The notes beneath the pieces are model-generated. The model ran no database searches. It was not told the origin of the DNA and saw only the letters and a list, made by a program, of their open reading frames with translations. A stretch of DNA of 64,000 bases from Bacteroidales bacterium. GTDB lineage: Bacteria > Bacteroidota > Bacteroidia > Bacteroidales > UBA932. Each line of letters opens with the position of its first letter. Within the stretch, counting starts at the first letter, position 1. The stretch lies in assembly GCA_029009115.1 (NCBI GenBank), contig JAQXJU010000042.1:1-64000 (forward strand), written 5' to 3'. The position numbers and the translations under genes were made by a program. Below, piece after piece: positions 40,720 to 49,591 of the stretch.

Positions 40720-41625
40720 ATGAAACAACAGACCTTACTTAAAACCTATGACTTTGAGGGCAAGGGGCTTCACACAGGCAAGTACGCCCACGTCACCCTT
40801 CGTCCAGCCCCTGCAGATACGGGAATTGTATTTGTGCGTACTGACCTCGGAGGTTTGAGAGTACCGGCTCTCGCAGAGAATGTCTCAAGCACATCCAGAA
40901 GCACCACAATATCCTGCGGCAAGGCTTCGGTGGGCACCATCGAGCATCTGATGTCCGCTTTCACGGGCCTTGGGGTTGACAACGCCATAGTAGAGATTGA
41001 CAACAAGGAAATGCCCATCCTTGACGGGTCGGCCCGTTTCTATGCCGAGGCCATTTCTGCCGACGGTCTTCAAGAACAGGATGCTGAGAGGCGCTGGCTG
41101 ACTTTTGACCACGAAATCCGGATCGAGAACAAGAAGACAGGTTCCTATATCGTCATAACTCCCAGCGAGGAGCCTTCGGTCCAGCTTACCATCGACTTCA
41201 ATTCAAGGGTTCTGGGCGTGCAGACGGTTACCTGGACCCCCGGCACAGACTTCAGCACAGAAATCGCCCCCTGCAGGACTTTCTGCTTCCTGCACGAGGT
41301 GCAACTGCTAGCCACTCTAGGCCTTGTCAAGGGTGGAGATGTGGAGAACGCGATAGTCGTGGTTGAGAAGCCTATCTCTGAAAAAGCTCTCAGAAGACTT
41401 GCCAGAAGGTTTGGACAGCCCCTCCTGTCTGTTACCCCCGAAGGGTATCTGAGCAATCTTACCCTGCGTTTCAGCGACGAATGCGGCCGCCACAAGCTTC
41501 TTGACCTGCTGGGCGACCTGCGCCTCGCCGGAGCTTTCCTCAAGGCCAAGGTAGTGGCGTACAAGCCAGGCCACGCCCTCAACACCGAGGCGGCCAGACA
41601 AATCAGAAAACAATCAATCCAATAA
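40720..41625 (+). CDS. lpxC: UDP-3-O-acyl-N-acetylglucosamine deacetylase (LpxC only, no FabZ domain)
   Basis: 301 aa; GKGLHTGKYAHVTLRPA, TIEHLMSAFTGLGVDNA, EIDNKEMPILDGSA; ends 9 nt before lpxA. Confidence 0.95.
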   Translation: MKQQTLLKTYDFEGKGLHTGKYAHVTLRPAPADTGIVFVRTDLGGLRVPALAENVSSTSRSTTISCGKASVGTIEHLMSAFTGLGVDNAIVEIDNKEMPILDGSARFYAEAISADGLQEQDAERRWLTFDHEIRIENKKTGSYIVITPSEEPSVQLTIDFNSRVLGVQTVTWTPGTDFSTEIAPCRTFCFLHEVQLLATLGLVKGGDVENAIVVVEKPISEKALRRLARRFGQPLLSVTPEGYLSNLTLRFSDECGRHKLLDLLGDLRLAGAFLKAKVVAYKPGHALNTEAARQIRKQSIQ

Positions 41626-41634
41626 TATCCCCAT

Positions 41635-42450
41635 ATGAACAACATTTCTCCTCTTGCCACCGTGCACCCCGGAGCCAAACTGGGCGACAATATCGAAATC
41701 GGTCCTTACGCCTTCATTGATGACAATGTCGAAATCGGTGACGGATGCAAGATTTATCCCCACGCCACAATCTTCCCCTATGTTAAGATGGGATGCGATT
41801 GCAACATCTTCCCCGGTGCGGTAATCGGAGCAATACCACAGGATCTCAAGTTCGATGGTGAGATTACCTATGTCGAGATTGGTGACAGGGTGAATATTCG
41901 TGAGTGTGCTACCATCAACCGCGGAACCAAGGCCAGCGGCAAGGGTGTCACCAGAATCGGCAGTGATACACTTATTATGTCATACGTTCACGTCGCACAC
42001 GACTGCACCGTAGGAAAACACTGTATTCTTGTGAGTTATGTGGGTATCGCCGGTGAAACCGACGTGGATGACTGGGCTATTCTCGGCGGAAGCACGGTAG
42101 TGCATCAGTTCTCTCACATCGGCAAGCACGCTATGGTTGGCGGAGGCTCAAAGGTCAACAAGGATATTCCACCCTTCTCACTGTGCGGTCGCGAGCCTAT
42201 CTGCTATGCGGGGGTGAACATCGTAGGACTGCGCCGTCGCGGCTTTGACTCCGATGTCATCCGCAATATCAAAGATATGTACGATGTCCTTTACAATCAG
42301 GGATACAACATTACTGACGGTTGCGCCCGCATAGAGGCCGGATTCCCTGATTCTCCCGAGAAGGAAGAAATCCTGTCCTTCATCCGCAAGTCCAAGAGAG
42401 GTATCGTGCGCGGGAATGATTCTGCACACGAAAAAGGAGCCATTGAATAG
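41635..42450 (+). CDS. lpxA: Acyl-ACP--UDP-N-acetylglucosamine O-acyltransferase
   Basis: 271 aa; hexapeptide repeats, INRGTKASGKGVTRIGSDTLIMSYVHVAHDC. Confidence 0.95.
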   Translation: MNNISPLATVHPGAKLGDNIEIGPYAFIDDNVEIGDGCKIYPHATIFPYVKMGCDCNIFPGAVIGAIPQDLKFDGEITYVEIGDRVNIRECATINRGTKASGKGVTRIGSDTLIMSYVHVAHDCTVGKHCILVSYVGIAGETDVDDWAILGGSTVVHQFSHIGKHAMVGGGSKVNKDIPPFSLCGREPICYAGVNIVGLRRRGFDSDVIRNIKDMYDVLYNQGYNITDGCARIEAGFPDSPEKEEILSFIRKSKRGIVRGNDSAHEKGAIE

Positions 42451-43037
42451 TGCTCCTCTCCATTGCCTATTTCCCTACCGTCGGATACTTCGCCCTGCTG
42501 GCGAAGAGTCCGACGGTTTTTATTGAGGCGAAGGAGAATTATATCCGCCAGACCTGGCGTAACCGTTGCCGCATTCTCTCTGCCAACGGTCCTCTGGACC
42601 TGAACTTTCCGATAGTGCACGACGGGAGTCGCCTGATAACTGAGGTGAAGGTCGATTATAGCACTCCCTGGCTTGAGAAGACTATGCAGGCCATAGATTC
42701 AGCCTATTATTCTTCACCCTTCTTCGAGTATTACAGGGATGAACTCTATTCTGTTCTGAAAGAACGCCCCGAGAGGCTCTGGGATCTTGATATGAGGATA
42801 ATGCGATTTTTTGTCGGGAAAATCGGACTTGCCGTCAATCTCTGCCCGACTTCAGAATTTCTGAGCCCAGGAACAGTTGAAGACGATTACCGTTACAGCC
42901 TGTCTCCTAAGCGTCCTTCGGATTACGCAGGCAGGGCATACTGGCAGGTATTCCGCGACAGATTCGGCTTTGTATCGGATCTGTCGGTAATGGACCTCCT
43001 GTTCAACGAGGGGCCCGAGTCAATCTGCTGGCTCTGA
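42450..43037 (+). CDS. WbqC family protein (GTG start)
   Basis: 195 aa; AYFPTVGYFALLAKSPTVFIEAKENYIRQTWRNRCRI; 1-nt overlap with lpxA stop. Confidence 0.82.
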   Translation: MLLSIAYFPTVGYFALLAKSPTVFIEAKENYIRQTWRNRCRILSANGPLDLNFPIVHDGSRLITEVKVDYSTPWLEKTMQAIDSAYYSSPFFEYYRDELYSVLKERPERLWDLDMRIMRFFVGKIGLAVNLCPTSEFLSPGTVEDDYRYSLSPKRPSDYAGRAYWQVFRDRFGFVSDLSVMDLLFNEGPESICWL

Positions 43038-43040
43038 TTC

Positions 43041-44060
43041 TTATTTGTTCCTGACGCAGCGGACTGGTGCGGCTATGTCTTCCTTGCTGAAAGTTCCTGC
43101 GAAGAGGGAGTCGTTGTCCTCGTATAGATAGCGCGCCACTCCCATCCCCTCATAGCTGTCAGATGTCCACCACAGGCCGTATTTGTCGGACTTGAAGTTG
43201 TAAACTCCGTTGGAAATGGTGGCATAAGTCGTGGGGATTGCCGAGAAGAGGCTCTCGTCGGTAACCTGAACGGCGGGCCAGTAGGTCCAGACTGCCTTTC
43301 CGTTGAAGCTGGCATCTGCCATCATCTTTCCGGCGACAGACTCGAATTTGCTGAAGCCTTCGCCAGGGTCGGTTCCATATACGCGCGCAATCTCACGCCA
43401 GTCGGCATCGGAGGGAACCCTCCATCCTTCGGGACAGGCTGTCTGGGCTTCTGTCCAGCTGTAGTAATGTCCGTAGATGTCGGTCATTGCCTTGCAGCGG
43501 GCATAGGGCTGTCCTGCCTGCTCCCAGGCAAGATTCTGCCGGAAGAAGATGAGATTGCCTATTTCGGTTGTGAGGTATTTCTTTCCGTCTCGGGGGTCGG
43601 TGAACGAGGGTGACGATGCATCGAAGCGTATCCCCCTGATTGAACCGGTTCCGGGCGTAGGGTCAACTATTGTGGAACTCACGCTGCTCGAGATGCTCAC
43701 ATAATCCTTGGCATAGGCTGTGACTACGATTGAGATGTTGCAGAGGGTATCGGGCGGAACCGTGAAGGAGAATTTGGTGCTTTTCCCGGCAGGGTCGTTC
43801 TCGTAGCGGAGGGTATCCTTTGTGGTCTTGAGGGGAGTGCATACCCAGTAGTATCCGACAGGTCCGTTGTCGTCTTTGTATGCTCCCGAGGCTTCGAAAT
43901 TGTATTTTTCGCCGGCAAGTACATATTCGGGCATGGTTCCGAATACGACTTCTCCCGATACGTAGTTGTAACTTGTGCTGTCTTCGTCGTCATCCTTGCA
44001 GGAAGCGAGGGCAAGCGCCGCGACAAGAAGGGGAAACAGAATTAGTTTTCTCTTTTTCAT
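43041..44060 (-). CDS. FISUMP-domain lipoprotein
   Basis: Lipobox ALASCKDD; YLTTEIGNLIFFRQNLAW...CPEGWRVPSDADWREIARVYG. Confidence 0.85.
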   Translation of the reverse strand: MKKRKLILFPLLVAALALASCKDDDEDSTSYNYVSGEVVFGTMPEYVLAGEKYNFEASGAYKDDNGPVGYYWVCTPLKTTKDTLRYENDPAGKSTKFSFTVPPDTLCNISIVVTAYAKDYVSISSSVSSTIVDPTPGTGSIRGIRFDASSPSFTDPRDGKKYLTTEIGNLIFFRQNLAWEQAGQPYARCKAMTDIYGHYYSWTEAQTACPEGWRVPSDADWREIARVYGTDPGEGFSKFESVAGKMMADASFNGKAVWTYWPAVQVTDESLFSAIPTTYATISNGVYNFKSDKYGLWWTSDSYEGMGVARYLYEDNDSLFAGTFSKEDIAAPVRCVRNK

Positions 44061-44149
44061 TAGTCCAATTCAATTATGCAAATATGAGCATTTTTGCCCG
44101 AAATCCCTTAACTTTGTACAAATACTTTGCCGAAGTCCGGCCCGATTGT

Positions 44150-45226
44150 ATGAAAGCATATGTGTTTCTAATAGCGGCTTTTTTGTTGTGTGCCTGCAGC
44201 AGCGACCGATATGTCAGCTTCAGCGGCTATGCCCAGGGGGGAGTATGGACGGTCAAAGCCAATCTGAAGGGAGCGAACTGCCCGCGTGAGGAGATTGCCT
44301 CACATATCGAGGCCCTGCTCGAGGATATAGATTTTTCGCTTTCCGGATACAATAAGGGATCACTTCTGAGCCGCCTCAACTCCGGCGAGAGGATATTCCC
44401 CGATTCGCTGCTCATCCGCGCATACGACGAGTCATACCGCTATTATCTCGCGAGCGGAGCTGCTTTCGACATCGCCGCTGCACCTCTATACGATGCCTGG
44501 GGATTCGGCTTCAGCTCGGGGCAGATGCCCTCCGATTCCGAAGTGACCGCCCTGCTCTCTTGCAGCAGTTCGTCTCGCCTGGTGCCAAGGATGGAGGATG
44601 CCCTCGGAGCGGACGGGAGCCTGTGCGCGGAGGACCTTCTTCGCTGCAAGCACGGCGCGAATCCCTCACAAACAGGCCTTCGGGCCGAAGAACAGAGCCC
44701 CGGACCAGTTGCGCCGAAACTTAACTTCAACGCAATAGCCCAGGGCCTTACCTCGGATATCATTGCCGAATATCTCCGGAGCGTTGGTATCAGGGATATG
44801 CTTGTCGATATTGGCGAGATATACTGCTGCGGCCTGAATCCTTCGGGCAAGCCATGGACGATAGGTATCGACGCTCCAATCGACGGCAATGACACCCCGG
44901 GCGAGCATCTGCAGGGCATCTGGAATTCTGGGGGACTGCCGCTGGGAATCGTAACCTCGGGCAACTATCGCAAGTTCTATGTCCGCGACGGAAAGAAGTA
45001 TGCCCACACAATCGATCCCCGGAGCGGCTATCCTGTGTCGCATTCACTTTTGAGCGCAACGGTAGTGGCCCCGAGCGCCACACGGGCAGATGCTCTTGCT
45101 ACCGCCTGTATGGTTCTCGGCCCGGACAGGGGGCGTGAACTTATTCTGTCCGATCCTGAGCTCGAGGCCTGTTTCATAATGGATGCCGACAGTGTCTGGA
45201 CATCTCCCGGCTTCCTTCTCAGATAG
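44150..45226 (+). CDS. apbE: FAD:protein FMN transferase (ApbE), lipoprotein
   Basis: MKAYVFLIAAFLLCACSSDRY start; LVDIGEIYCCGLNPSGKPWTIGI; YAHTIDPRSGYPVSHSLLSATVVAPSATRADALAT. Confidence 0.9.
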   Translation: MKAYVFLIAAFLLCACSSDRYVSFSGYAQGGVWTVKANLKGANCPREEIASHIEALLEDIDFSLSGYNKGSLLSRLNSGERIFPDSLLIRAYDESYRYYLASGAAFDIAAAPLYDAWGFGFSSGQMPSDSEVTALLSCSSSSRLVPRMEDALGADGSLCAEDLLRCKHGANPSQTGLRAEEQSPGPVAPKLNFNAIAQGLTSDIIAEYLRSVGIRDMLVDIGEIYCCGLNPSGKPWTIGIDAPIDGNDTPGEHLQGIWNSGGLPLGIVTSGNYRKFYVRDGKKYAHTIDPRSGYPVSHSLLSATVVAPSATRADALATACMVLGPDRGRELILSDPELEACFIMDADSVWTSPGFLLR

Positions 45227-45343
45227 GCCGCTGCGCGGCGGGTTTAGCCGTATTGGAGCAGTCCAGGCCGTTCTCCGGCAGGTTCAGCCGTATTGGAGCA
45301 GTCTAGGCCGCTCTCCGGCAGGCTCAGCCGTTCTGGGGTAGCT
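45224..45343. repeat. 40-bp tandem repeat, 3 units, between convergent gene ends
   Basis: Units (t/c)aggccg(c/t)tctccggcaggttcagccgtattggagcagtc at 45224, 45264, 45304. Confidence 0.85.
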
Positions 45344-45857
45344 GCCCGGGCAGTACGAGTTTCTCCTTTGCTGGGAATCCGGCCTCATACCTTTCGAATC
45401 CTTCAGGGTCATCAAGCGCCGCATAGTAGCCTCTGGGGGTGAAGTAGGTGCCTTCTTTTCCGGCCAGAAAGCCTTTCTGAAGTTCGAGACCGAGGAAGTA
45501 GGGAACTTCGCTCTCGCGGGGTTCGGCGTGGTAATGAATATTGAGGCTCGAAGCCAGAACAAAACCTGCGTGCCTGTAGAAATCGATATTCCCTTCCATA
45601 AACACTGCTCCGAATCCCATTTCCCTGGCTTTGTCGAGGGCATAGCGGAGGAGGGTTATCCCATAACCTTTGCGCTTGAACTCGGGTGCAATGCTGATTG
45701 GCCCGAAGGTCAGGATGGGGATTGAACTGCTGTCATCGGACTTGATTTCGGCTCTTGAGAACATTACGTGCCCCATAATCAGGCCGTCGATTTCCATTAC
45801 AAAATCAAGTTCGGGGATGAACTCGGGCCTGCTGCCATAAAGGTCGTGGGCTTGGGG
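45324..45857 (-). pseudogene. GNAT N-acetyltransferase, probably 5'-truncated
   Basis: 157-aa ORF begins inside the conserved region; GNAT-like sequence (HDLYGSRPEFIPELDFV) continues upstream of the first ATG to an in-frame TAA at 45858-45860 with no start codon. Confidence 0.6.
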
Positions 45858-45866
45858 TTAAATCCT

Positions 45867-45901
45867 GCATCTCATGGCCGGCTTGCGGCCCTGTGAGATG
45901 C
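45867..45901. other. Isolated strong hairpin
   Basis: GCATCTCA-T-GGCCG-GCTTG-CGGCC-CTG-TGAGATGC; no U-tract. Confidence 0.6.
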
Positions 45902-45981
45902 TACAGGACAATATCCGTACTAAGATTACGCATCCAACACTTTTACGCCTGTAAAGATAGCATAAGTTTTGGATAATTGTG

Positions 45982-46548
45982 CTATGCCTTCTTGTATCCG
46001 CACTTGGGGCACACTCCGTTCTCGTTGAGTGCTATTCCGCACAGAGGGCAGCGCTCGATGGAGGTGTGAGAAGGGAATTCCGGGCTTGCTGCATTGACAC
46101 CGCTGGTGAAGGTAAGCTTGACGATGTTCAGTTTGTCCTTCAGAAGGTCATAGACAATCTTGATCATTCCCTCTACAGTCATAGTCTCCTTTGTGACAAC
46201 CAGCCGGCATTCGGGATAGGCCTGGCAGAGCTCGGTCTTGAAGGCTTCGCCCTTCATCTTGTTCTGAGGGGTGCCGTTCCTTATACCTGTCTTCTCATAG
46301 ACATCGAGGATGGCTGGCAGCAGGGGGTCGTCTTCGCGAAGGACGAGAGCGTGGTCGAAGTTCTTGAGCACTTCCCAGGCAACTTTCTGAATCTCATTGC
46401 AGGGATAGGCCATGTTGACTCCCTCGTTGATGGGTTCTTCAACCTCAATGGTCAGAACTCCTGTGTGTCCGTGAAGGTACTGGGCTTCGCCTTTGAAACC
46501 GTAGAAACGGTGGGCGTACTGTAGATCCAATTTTGCAATACTTCTCAT
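45982..46548 (-). CDS. 6-pyruvoyl-tetrahydropterin/6-carboxytetrahydropterin synthase-like protein with C-terminal zinc ribbon
   Basis: AHRFYGFKGEAQYLHGHTGVLTIEVE, NFDHALVL, TKETMTVEGM; C-terminal CPLCGIALNENGVCPKCG. Confidence 0.8.
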   Translation of the reverse strand: MRSIAKLDLQYAHRFYGFKGEAQYLHGHTGVLTIEVEEPINEGVNMAYPCNEIQKVAWEVLKNFDHALVLREDDPLLPAILDVYEKTGIRNGTPQNKMKGEAFKTELCQAYPECRLVVTKETMTVEGMIKIVYDLLKDKLNIVKLTFTSGVNAASPEFPSHTSIERCPLCGIALNENGVCPKCGYKKA

Positions 46549-46697
46549 AATAGTGTGGTTTTAAGTTCTCAGCAAATATATGCAGATTCCTTGCCAAAGA
46601 CGAAGATATTAATGATTATCAATGGTAAAAACGTTACCTATGGAGATATGTTTCAATCTAAGGTTTGTTATTTACCATAAAATGCTATATTTGCCGT

Positions 46698-47588
46698 ATG
46701 GAAAACCTTAAAAAGACATTCTGCCGCTTCGATATGGTATGCGACGACCCTGCCGGAGTGGGGCTTGAAGTGATTCGTATGCCTCAGTTCTTCAGCCGTG
46801 CGCAAGAGATGGAAACAGACCGTTTCCATATGCACGGTTTCTATGAGATTGTATGGTTCAAGGACGGTGGGGGTGTGCACCACATTGATTTCAACGACTA
46901 TCCTGTCGAGCCCGGAAGAATTTTTTTCGTTTCCGTGGGGCAGGTTCATTCCTTCGACGCTTGCCGCGAACGAGAAGGCGTCGTTATCAAGATCTGCCCG
47001 GAACTGATTGGCGGCGACTGCGGCTCATCCGACGGCGGATATCTGCGTTTCAATGTCTTTGATGCCACTGACAGCCTGCCCTACTGCGATGTCCCCAAGG
47101 AGGGGGTCCCCCTGCTCGATTCGCTTGTTGCTGCAATAGAAGAAGAGCTTAAGCAAGATACCGCAATAGGGCACAAGGAGTACCTTCAGTCTCTTCTGAG
47201 GATGTTCCTAATCACCGTACAGCGCCAGTCGGGAGGGAGGCAGCACAGCGTCATGAATCCGGCCCGCAATTCCCACAGGTCGTTCCTGGCTTTCCGCAAA
47301 CTGCTTGAAGAGAATTATCCCCGTCTTCACACGGTCAAGGACTATGCCTCAATGCTCAGCATCACCCCAAAAACGCTCACTCAATACGTGAACGAGTGTT
47401 CTCCTATGACCCCTCTGGAGATGATCAACTCCAGAATCGTTCTCGAAGCGAAGCGTCTGTTGAGGTATTCAGTATTGTCTGTCAAGGAGATAGCCTTCCG
47501 CCTCGGCTTCGATGACCCTTCCTACTTCGTGAAGATGTTCAAGCGCATAGTCCACCAGTCTCCGGCCGACTACCGCGAATCATTTTGA
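46698..47588 (+). CDS. AraC-family transcriptional regulator
   Basis: Cupin-like N-terminus and C-terminal HTH (VKEIAFRLGFDDPSYFVKMFKRIVHQSPADYRESF). TATATTTG ends 4 nt before the ATG. Confidence 0.88.
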   Translation: MENLKKTFCRFDMVCDDPAGVGLEVIRMPQFFSRAQEMETDRFHMHGFYEIVWFKDGGGVHHIDFNDYPVEPGRIFFVSVGQVHSFDACREREGVVIKICPELIGGDCGSSDGGYLRFNVFDATDSLPYCDVPKEGVPLLDSLVAAIEEELKQDTAIGHKEYLQSLLRMFLITVQRQSGGRQHSVMNPARNSHRSFLAFRKLLEENYPRLHTVKDYASMLSITPKTLTQYVNECSPMTPLEMINSRIVLEAKRLLRYSVLSVKEIAFRLGFDDPSYFVKMFKRIVHQSPADYRESF

Positions 47589-47642
47589 AGATGTTCAATC
47601 GCATAGTCCACCAGTCTCCGGTCGACTACCGCGAATCATTTT
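47531..47642 (+). repeat. 56-bp tandem duplication of the AraC gene 3' end
   Basis: gaagatgttcaa(g/t)cgcatagtccaccagtctccgg(c/t)cgactaccgcgaatcatttt twice, 2 mismatches. Confidence 0.95.
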
Positions 47643-47683
47643 AAGGCGAGTCGCCGCTTCTCTCCCAATACCCTCTCCAGGGT

Positions 47684-48460
47684 TCAGATTCCCGCACCGT
47701 CTTCGAAGGCCGGTCTCAGAACGGCTTTCGACTGGAGTATCTTCGAATGGGGAGGCACGTCGCTCGTGAGCCAGACATTACCTCCTACAACAGTATCGTG
47801 ACCGATTCTGACCCTTCCGAGGATGGAGGCATTCGAATAGACAGTCACATTGTCTTCGAGAATGGGATGTCTGGGCAGGTCGAGAGGAAGGCCTTCTTCG
47901 GAGTAACTGAAATTCTTGGCCCCGAGGGTCACTCCCTGATACAGCATTACGTGGTCGCCGATTATCGTAGTTGCTCCAATCACTATGCCTGTTCCGTGGT
48001 CGATGCTGAAGTATTTCCCTATTTTGGCCGCTGGATGTATGTCTATTCCGGTGCTGCTGTGAGCCATCTCCGTAATCATCCTCGGAATGATAGGCACTCC
48101 TAGCAGGTACAGGGCGTGGGCAACACGATAATGAAGCATCACCGTAACTGCAGGGTAGCAGAGAATTATCTCTTCCCTGCTGGTAACGGCGGGGTCATTG
48201 TGCGCGATTGCGTCAACGTCGGTTTCGAGCAGAATGCGTATCTGGTCTATTCCGGAGATGAAACTGTCACAGACACTGTGGGCCTCATTGTCAGGGAGTA
48301 CGGCTTCGAGCTGCGATCTCAGCACCTTGTCAAGCTTCCTTAGGCAAGGCCCTTCTGCATCTTCTTCCTCAAAGCAGTGAGGAAAGAAGATGCTTCTGAG
48401 GGACCCCATCATTTGGGAAAGCTTACGTGTCGAAAGTGGTTTTCTCATTAGTTTTCTCAT
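47684..48460 (-). CDS. cysE: Serine O-acetyltransferase
   Basis: 258 aa; IDIHPAAKIGKYFSIDHGTGIVIGATTIIGDHVMLYQGVTLGA. Confidence 0.93.
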   Translation of the reverse strand: MRKLMRKPLSTRKLSQMMGSLRSIFFPHCFEEEDAEGPCLRKLDKVLRSQLEAVLPDNEAHSVCDSFISGIDQIRILLETDVDAIAHNDPAVTSREEIILCYPAVTVMLHYRVAHALYLLGVPIIPRMITEMAHSSTGIDIHPAAKIGKYFSIDHGTGIVIGATTIIGDHVMLYQGVTLGAKNFSYSEEGLPLDLPRHPILEDNVTVYSNASILGRVRIGHDTVVGGNVWLTSDVPPHSKILQSKAVLRPAFEDGAGI

Positions 48461-49371
48461 TAGTCGAAAATTCCGGTGGATAGGTATCTTTCGCCAGTGT
48501 CAGGGAGAATTGCGACTATCAGTTTTCCGGAATTCTCCTCCTTTGCCGCCAGAAGGCTTGCCGCGTAGAAGGCTGCTCCCGACGATATCCCGACCAGGAT
48601 TCCTCTCTGAGCCAGTATGCGTGCCGCTCCAAGAGCATCTTCGTCGCTGACCCTTTCAATTCCGTCAATGACATTTGGATTGTAGTTATCTGGGATGAAT
48701 CCGGCACCTATCCCCTGAATCCTGTGCTTGCCGGGGTTTCCGCCAGAGAGAACGGGAGACAAAGCAGGTTCTACCGCAATTGCCCTGATGCCGGCCTTGT
48801 GCTCCTTCAATCTGAGGGCGGTCCCGCTGACTGTGCCACCTGTTCCTACTCCTGAAACAAGAATATCCACCTCACCTTCAGTGTCGGTCCAGATTTCTTC
48901 GGCAGTGGTTTCAGCGTGGATTCTGGGATTTGCAGGATTGGTAAACTGTCCCAGGATGACTGCTCCGGGAATCTCATCTCTGAGTTCTTCAGCCCTGCGA
49001 ATAGCTCCTTTCATTCCTTCTGCTCCCGGGGTCAGTTCGAGTTGGGCTCCATAGGCTTTAAGCAGACGCCTGCGCTCTATGCTCATTGTGTCGGGCATAG
49101 TCAGAATAGCCTTGTAACCCTTGGCTACAGCGACCCACGCAAGACCTATGCCGGTATTCCCGCTTGTCGGCTCGATAATGACTGACCCGGGTTTTAGTAT
49201 ATTTCTGTTTTCGGCATCTTCAATCATTGCGAGGGCAACTCTGTCCTTGACGCTTCCACCGGGGTTGAATGATTCCAGTTTCACGGCAATTCTTGCCTTC
49301 TGCCCGGGGAGCCCGGCAATCTCAAGCAGGGGAGTCTTTCCTACGAGTTCAGTAAGAGATTTGTGGATCAT
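48460..49371 (-). CDS. cysK: Cysteine synthase A
   Basis: MIHKSLTELVGKTPLLEI start; KLESFNPGGSVKDRVALAMI; EPTSGNTGIGLAWVA; overlaps cysE start. Confidence 0.95.
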   Translation of the reverse strand: MIHKSLTELVGKTPLLEIAGLPGQKARIAVKLESFNPGGSVKDRVALAMIEDAENRNILKPGSVIIEPTSGNTGIGLAWVAVAKGYKAILTMPDTMSIERRRLLKAYGAQLELTPGAEGMKGAIRRAEELRDEIPGAVILGQFTNPANPRIHAETTAEEIWTDTEGEVDILVSGVGTGGTVSGTALRLKEHKAGIRAIAVEPALSPVLSGGNPGKHRIQGIGAGFIPDNYNPNVIDGIERVSDEDALGAARILAQRGILVGISSGAAFYAASLLAAKEENSGKLIVAILPDTGERYLSTGIFD

Positions 49372-49394
49372 AGTAAAATTGTGTTGGGGGTGGT

Positions 49395-49426
49395 AAAAAA
49401 AAGAGGTTCGCCGGGCGGCAAACCTC
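49395..49426 (-). terminator. Intrinsic terminator in the cysK 5' leader (attenuator)
   Basis: Minus strand GAGGTTTGCC-GCCC-GGCGAACCTC (one G-U) followed by TTTTTTTT, ending 23 nt before the cysK ATG. Confidence 0.88.
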
Positions 49427-49460
49427 ATTGTACTTGTTGGTATCTTCAATACTGGCGATA

Positions 49461-49532
49461 CTACGACAATGCGACTGCGCCTCCGGGAGTATAGCAATCA
49501 CAACAGCAGCAAGCAGTATTGTTTCGTTTCAT
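49461..49532 (-). CDS. Cys-rich leader peptide MKRNNTACCCCDCYTPGGAVALS (putative attenuation leader)
   Basis: 24-codon ORF in the cysK leader; codons 8-13 are TGC TGC TGT TGT GAT TGC; stop 34 nt upstream of terminator stem. Confidence 0.82.
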   Translation of the reverse strand: MKRNNTACCCCDCYTPGGAVALS

Positions 49533-49591
49533 TGTCATATCAAGATTGCCAACCCGACCTCAGCAAAGGCCTCCTGTGGCAATTGTCCCTG

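Noticed and set aside
39595-40728. 377-aa minus-strand ORF
   Set aside because: Antisense to lpxD, whose hexapeptide repeats are unmistakable.
48445-48470. 12-bp duplication TAATGAGAAAAC at the cysK/cysE junction giving two possible cysE starts
   Set aside because: Short and likely neutral; either ATG gives a normal CysE.
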